A stretch of 64,000 bases of DNA from Halobacillus fulvus (lineage in GTDB: Bacteria > Bacillota > Bacilli > Bacillales > Halobacillaceae), in assembly GCA_004078665.1 (NCBI GenBank), contig SCFO01000001.1, positions 770,377 through 834,376 of the forward strand. The letters run 5' to 3'. The notes beneath the pieces are model-generated. The model did not search any database. It saw only the letters and a list, made by a program, of their open reading frames with translations, and was not told the DNA's origin. Position 1 is the stretch's first letter. Each line of letters opens with the position of its first letter. This document shows positions 61,800 through 64,000 of this stretch, one piece after another. A program made the translations under genes and the position numbers.

Positions 61800-63995
61800 C
61801 TAGTGGAACAATCCTGATTCTCTCGATTTTTTCTTCAGCTTGTTCGTGTTGGCATGTAACGGTCCTTTTAAAAAGATTCCGATCATCAAGAATCCAACAG
61901 AAAACAGAGCCAAGTAAATCAAGTCGGTTTGAACACGTTCTAGGACGATTCCCCCTACGGCCTCCCGCATGAGATCCACACCGTAACTGAATGGAAGAAA
62001 TGGATGGATGCTTTGGAAAAATTCCGGAAGTAAAGCCACCGGATACGTACCGCCGGAACCTGCGATTTGCAGGACGAGAAACACGATCGCCCCTGCCTTC
62101 CCGACGTCCCCAAGCACGGAAACGAGGGTGAAGACGATGGTCATGAACACAAAGCTGATCAGCAGTCCAAACAGCACGAACGGGAGTGGCTCTGCAATGG
62201 GAATGTCGAGTAAAAACAAGTTCCCCAATGTGACGACAAGGGTCTGGAGCACTCCGATGCTGACAAACGTCATCAGCTTGCCTATATATTTTTCAGCTGG
62301 TCGGATGCCTTCCGCGTTTACCGGTTCTGTCGATAGCAGCGACACTAACAATAAAGCCCCGACCCATAGGGCTAGCACGGTATAGAAGGGCGTCATCCCT
62401 GTCCCGTAATTTTTAATCGGAAAGACCGTGTTTTTATTCAGAAGGACAGGTTCCTCAAAGAAGGACTGTTCAGCCTCTGGATCATTCTTCAAAAGCTCGA
62501 TGATCTCCTGAATATCAGTTTCACCCTGGACCTCTCGGATCCGGTCTGCCATCGCCTGGACCTTTTCATTGACATATGGATATTCGTCCATCATATATTC
62601 GAGGATGTCCTGTCCCTCTGCTATATTCTTGTCCGTATTCCCAAGGATCCTATCTATTTCAGGGATCGTCGATTGGGCTTGCGTCAAAATCGATCCGGCC
62701 ACAGAAAGCGTCTGTTTCGACTCATCGATTTTGGCAAGGACAGTAGGCTCAATCGTTTCTTTGTATTCTTTCAAAAAGGCATCGAGTCGATCGGCCGTTT
62801 CCGCTGAGGTGGTTTCCAATCGGTTCAGCGTCTCATTCACTTCCTGCTGCCTGCCTGTGACACGCTGTTCGATTTGCTGGCTGTCGCTTTGGACAGATTC
62901 GATCGATTCCCGGGCGAGCTGGATATCTTCTAGGGCGGTCGAAACCGCCTGCTCTGAAGGAACCGGTTCTGCGCCTTCCTGCTCCCCACTATTTTCTGCA
63001 GCAGCCTGTTCTTCCTGTACCTGTAATAGGACATTTTCAATGGTTTCAAGGGAATTCAACGTCTGTTCGGTTTGCTCTTGAATAGTGGACCTCAAGTTCT
63101 TCACGGTCGACAAATCAAGATCGACGGACTGCACTTCTTGGAGGAAGCCATTCACATCTTCCGCTGTCTGCTGCGCTTTTTCAAGATCCTGTTGAACTTG
63201 GGGTGCGAGCTCGTCAAGTCTACGCTCTGCCTCATTCAAGTAGGCTGTCGTGTCTTCCACTGTTTGGACGCCTTCATTTGTCACGCGCTCCGCCTGAGGC
63301 AGCAAACCTTGCACTTGATCGATGATGGATGCAGCGCTATTGGAATCCTCGTACGCTCCTGAAATCAAATCATAGATTTCTGGCAGGTTTTCTTCTAATT
63401 TAAAGATATATTCTTCAAAGCGCTGGATATCCGGCAGATCCTTTTCAAGCTCAAGACCTAAATCGTTGAATAGTTCGGCAACAGCACCGTTCACCTCGGC
63501 GATGAACGTTTGTGTAATTTGATCGACAAGCACACTGGCGCCCTTTTCGGTGATTTTCGGTGCAATCGCATTGATTTTTTCATTGACGTAATATTCGATG
63601 TCTGACCGCTCAGGATTTCCCTCCACAACCGATCCGAGGTTTTCAGAAAAGTTGTCAGGGACTACGATGACAGCAAAATACTCTCCGTATTCTAGCTTCT
63701 CCATCGCCTTGGAACGTTCCGTGAACTGCCAATCGAAGCTGTCGTTTTCCTTCAATTGATCGACTAAATCGCTCCCGACGTCGACGGACCGGTCTCTGAC
63801 GGTCGCTCCATCATCCTCATTGACAACGGCAACGGGCAGCTGATCGGTCTGACTGTATGGATCCCAAGATGCTTTAATATTGAACCATGCATAAAGGGAG
63901 GGCAGGATCGTCAAACCTCCGATTAGAATGACGACGACCCAGTTCTTTAAAATCTGCTTCCAATCTCTGGTGAAAATTTTTCCTATTGCTTTCAT
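61800..63995 (-). CDS. yhgE: YhgE/Pip family membrane protein (ABC-2-like)
   Basis: A 731-residue membrane protein. It starts with KIFTRDWKQILKNWVVVILIGGLTILPSLYAWFNIKASWDPYSQTDQLPVAVVNEDDGA (YhgE N-domain, one helix), has a large extracytoplasmic coiled-coil region (about 180-490, rich in Glu/Gln/Thr) and about five C-terminal helices of ABC-2 permease type (FYTVLALWVGALLLVSLL, then FSYGVDLMREAVGGI). Relatives include the phage-infection protein Pip and type VII-locus membrane proteins such as EsaA. No type VII genes lie in this window. The start is five bases from the window edge, so its promoter is not visible. Confidence 0.9.
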   Translation of the reverse strand: MKAIGKIFTRDWKQILKNWVVVILIGGLTILPSLYAWFNIKASWDPYSQTDQLPVAVVNEDDGATVRDRSVDVGSDLVDQLKENDSFDWQFTERSKAMEKLEYGEYFAVIVVPDNFSENLGSVVEGNPERSDIEYYVNEKINAIAPKITEKGASVLVDQITQTFIAEVNGAVAELFNDLGLELEKDLPDIQRFEEYIFKLEENLPEIYDLISGAYEDSNSAASIIDQVQGLLPQAERVTNEGVQTVEDTTAYLNEAERRLDELAPQVQQDLEKAQQTAEDVNGFLQEVQSVDLDLSTVKNLRSTIQEQTEQTLNSLETIENVLLQVQEEQAAAENSGEQEGAEPVPSEQAVSTALEDIQLARESIESVQSDSQQIEQRVTGRQQEVNETLNRLETTSAETADRLDAFLKEYKETIEPTVLAKIDESKQTLSVAGSILTQAQSTIPEIDRILGNTDKNIAEGQDILEYMMDEYPYVNEKVQAMADRIREVQGETDIQEIIELLKNDPEAEQSFFEEPVLLNKNTVFPIKNYGTGMTPFYTVLALWVGALLLVSLLSTEPVNAEGIRPAEKYIGKLMTFVSIGVLQTLVVTLGNLFLLDIPIAEPLPFVLFGLLISFVFMTIVFTLVSVLGDVGKAGAIVFLVLQIAGSGGTYPVALLPEFFQSIHPFLPFSYGVDLMREAVGGIVLERVQTDLIYLALFSVGFLMIGIFLKGPLHANTNKLKKKSRESGLFH

Positions 63996-64000
63996 ATGTG

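Noticed and set aside
61800-63995. Type VII secretion locus
   Set aside because: The YhgE/Pip protein resembles EsaA-type proteins, but no EssC, WXG100 or EssB-like gene is in view.

Overview
The window looks like chromosomal core DNA from a low-to-mid-GC Bacillota species close to Bacillus, read on the strand opposite to the usual gene direction. Gene order matches, from memory, the Bacillus subtilis block sdaAB-sdaAA-recG-fapR-plsX-fabD-fabG-acpP-rnc-smc-ftsY-ylxM-ffh-rpsP-khpA-ylqD-rimM-trmD-rplS-(sipS)-rbgA-rnhB-ylqG-ylqH-sucC-sucD-dprA-topA-xerC-hslV-hslU-codY-flgB-...-cheA. Many proteins are unusually acidic; the extreme case is an ~80-residue acidic segment in FtsY. This suggests a moderately halophilic Bacillaceae such as the Halobacillus/Salimicrobium group. 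The genus is an inference; I found no rRNA or tRNA to test it.

Layout in window coordinates: 1-23.5 kb is the minus-strand fla/che operon from flgB (5' end, 23535) to a CheA gene cut by the window edge. It holds the proximal rod (FlgB, FlgC), the basal body and C-ring (FliE, FliF, FliG, FliM, FliY), the export ATPase set (FliH, FliI, FliJ), the hook genes (FliK, FlgD, FlgE), the export gate (FliO, P, Q, R, FlhB, FlhA), the placement GTPase/ATPase pair FlhF/FlhG, and CheY, CheB and CheA. 23.9-27.7 kb is the codVWXY unit (xerC-hslV-hslU-codY). 28-33.3 kb has topA, dprA and sucCD. 33.6-38.3 kb has a small membrane protein, a FlhB-C-like/FliK-like gene pair, rnhB, rbgA and signal peptidase I. 38.8-48.2 kb has ribosome and SRP genes plus smc. 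48.4-57.8 kb has a plus-strand DUF1128 gene, rnc, the FapR-controlled fatty acid/phospholipid genes, an LD-carboxypeptidase, recG and serine dehydratase. 58.3-64 kb is a mixed region: a purine permease, a lipoprotein, an RDD protein, a SET-domain protein, small unknown proteins and a YhgE/Pip-type membrane protein.

Regulation visible in sequence: a FapR operator on a good sigma-A promoter before fapR, a near-perfect cre inside the sdaAB promoter, an own promoter plus leader for rplS, a good promoter for rpsP within an inverted repeat, and about a dozen intrinsic terminators that divide the block into units.

I see no phage, insertion sequence, CRISPR array, defence island or biosynthetic cluster. 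The most unusual items are: (i) a 9-bp hairpin placed exactly between the Shine-Dalgarno and the start codon of flbD/swrD; (ii) two inverted copies of a ~160-170 bp structured repeat whose terminal stems differ in sequence but remain paired; (iii) departures from B. subtilis synteny (no trmFO between topA and xerC; DUF1128 on the opposite strand between rnc and smc; an LD-carboxypeptidase between recG and fapR); and (iv) small departures in conserved proteins (HslV N-terminus, RbgA G4 motif).
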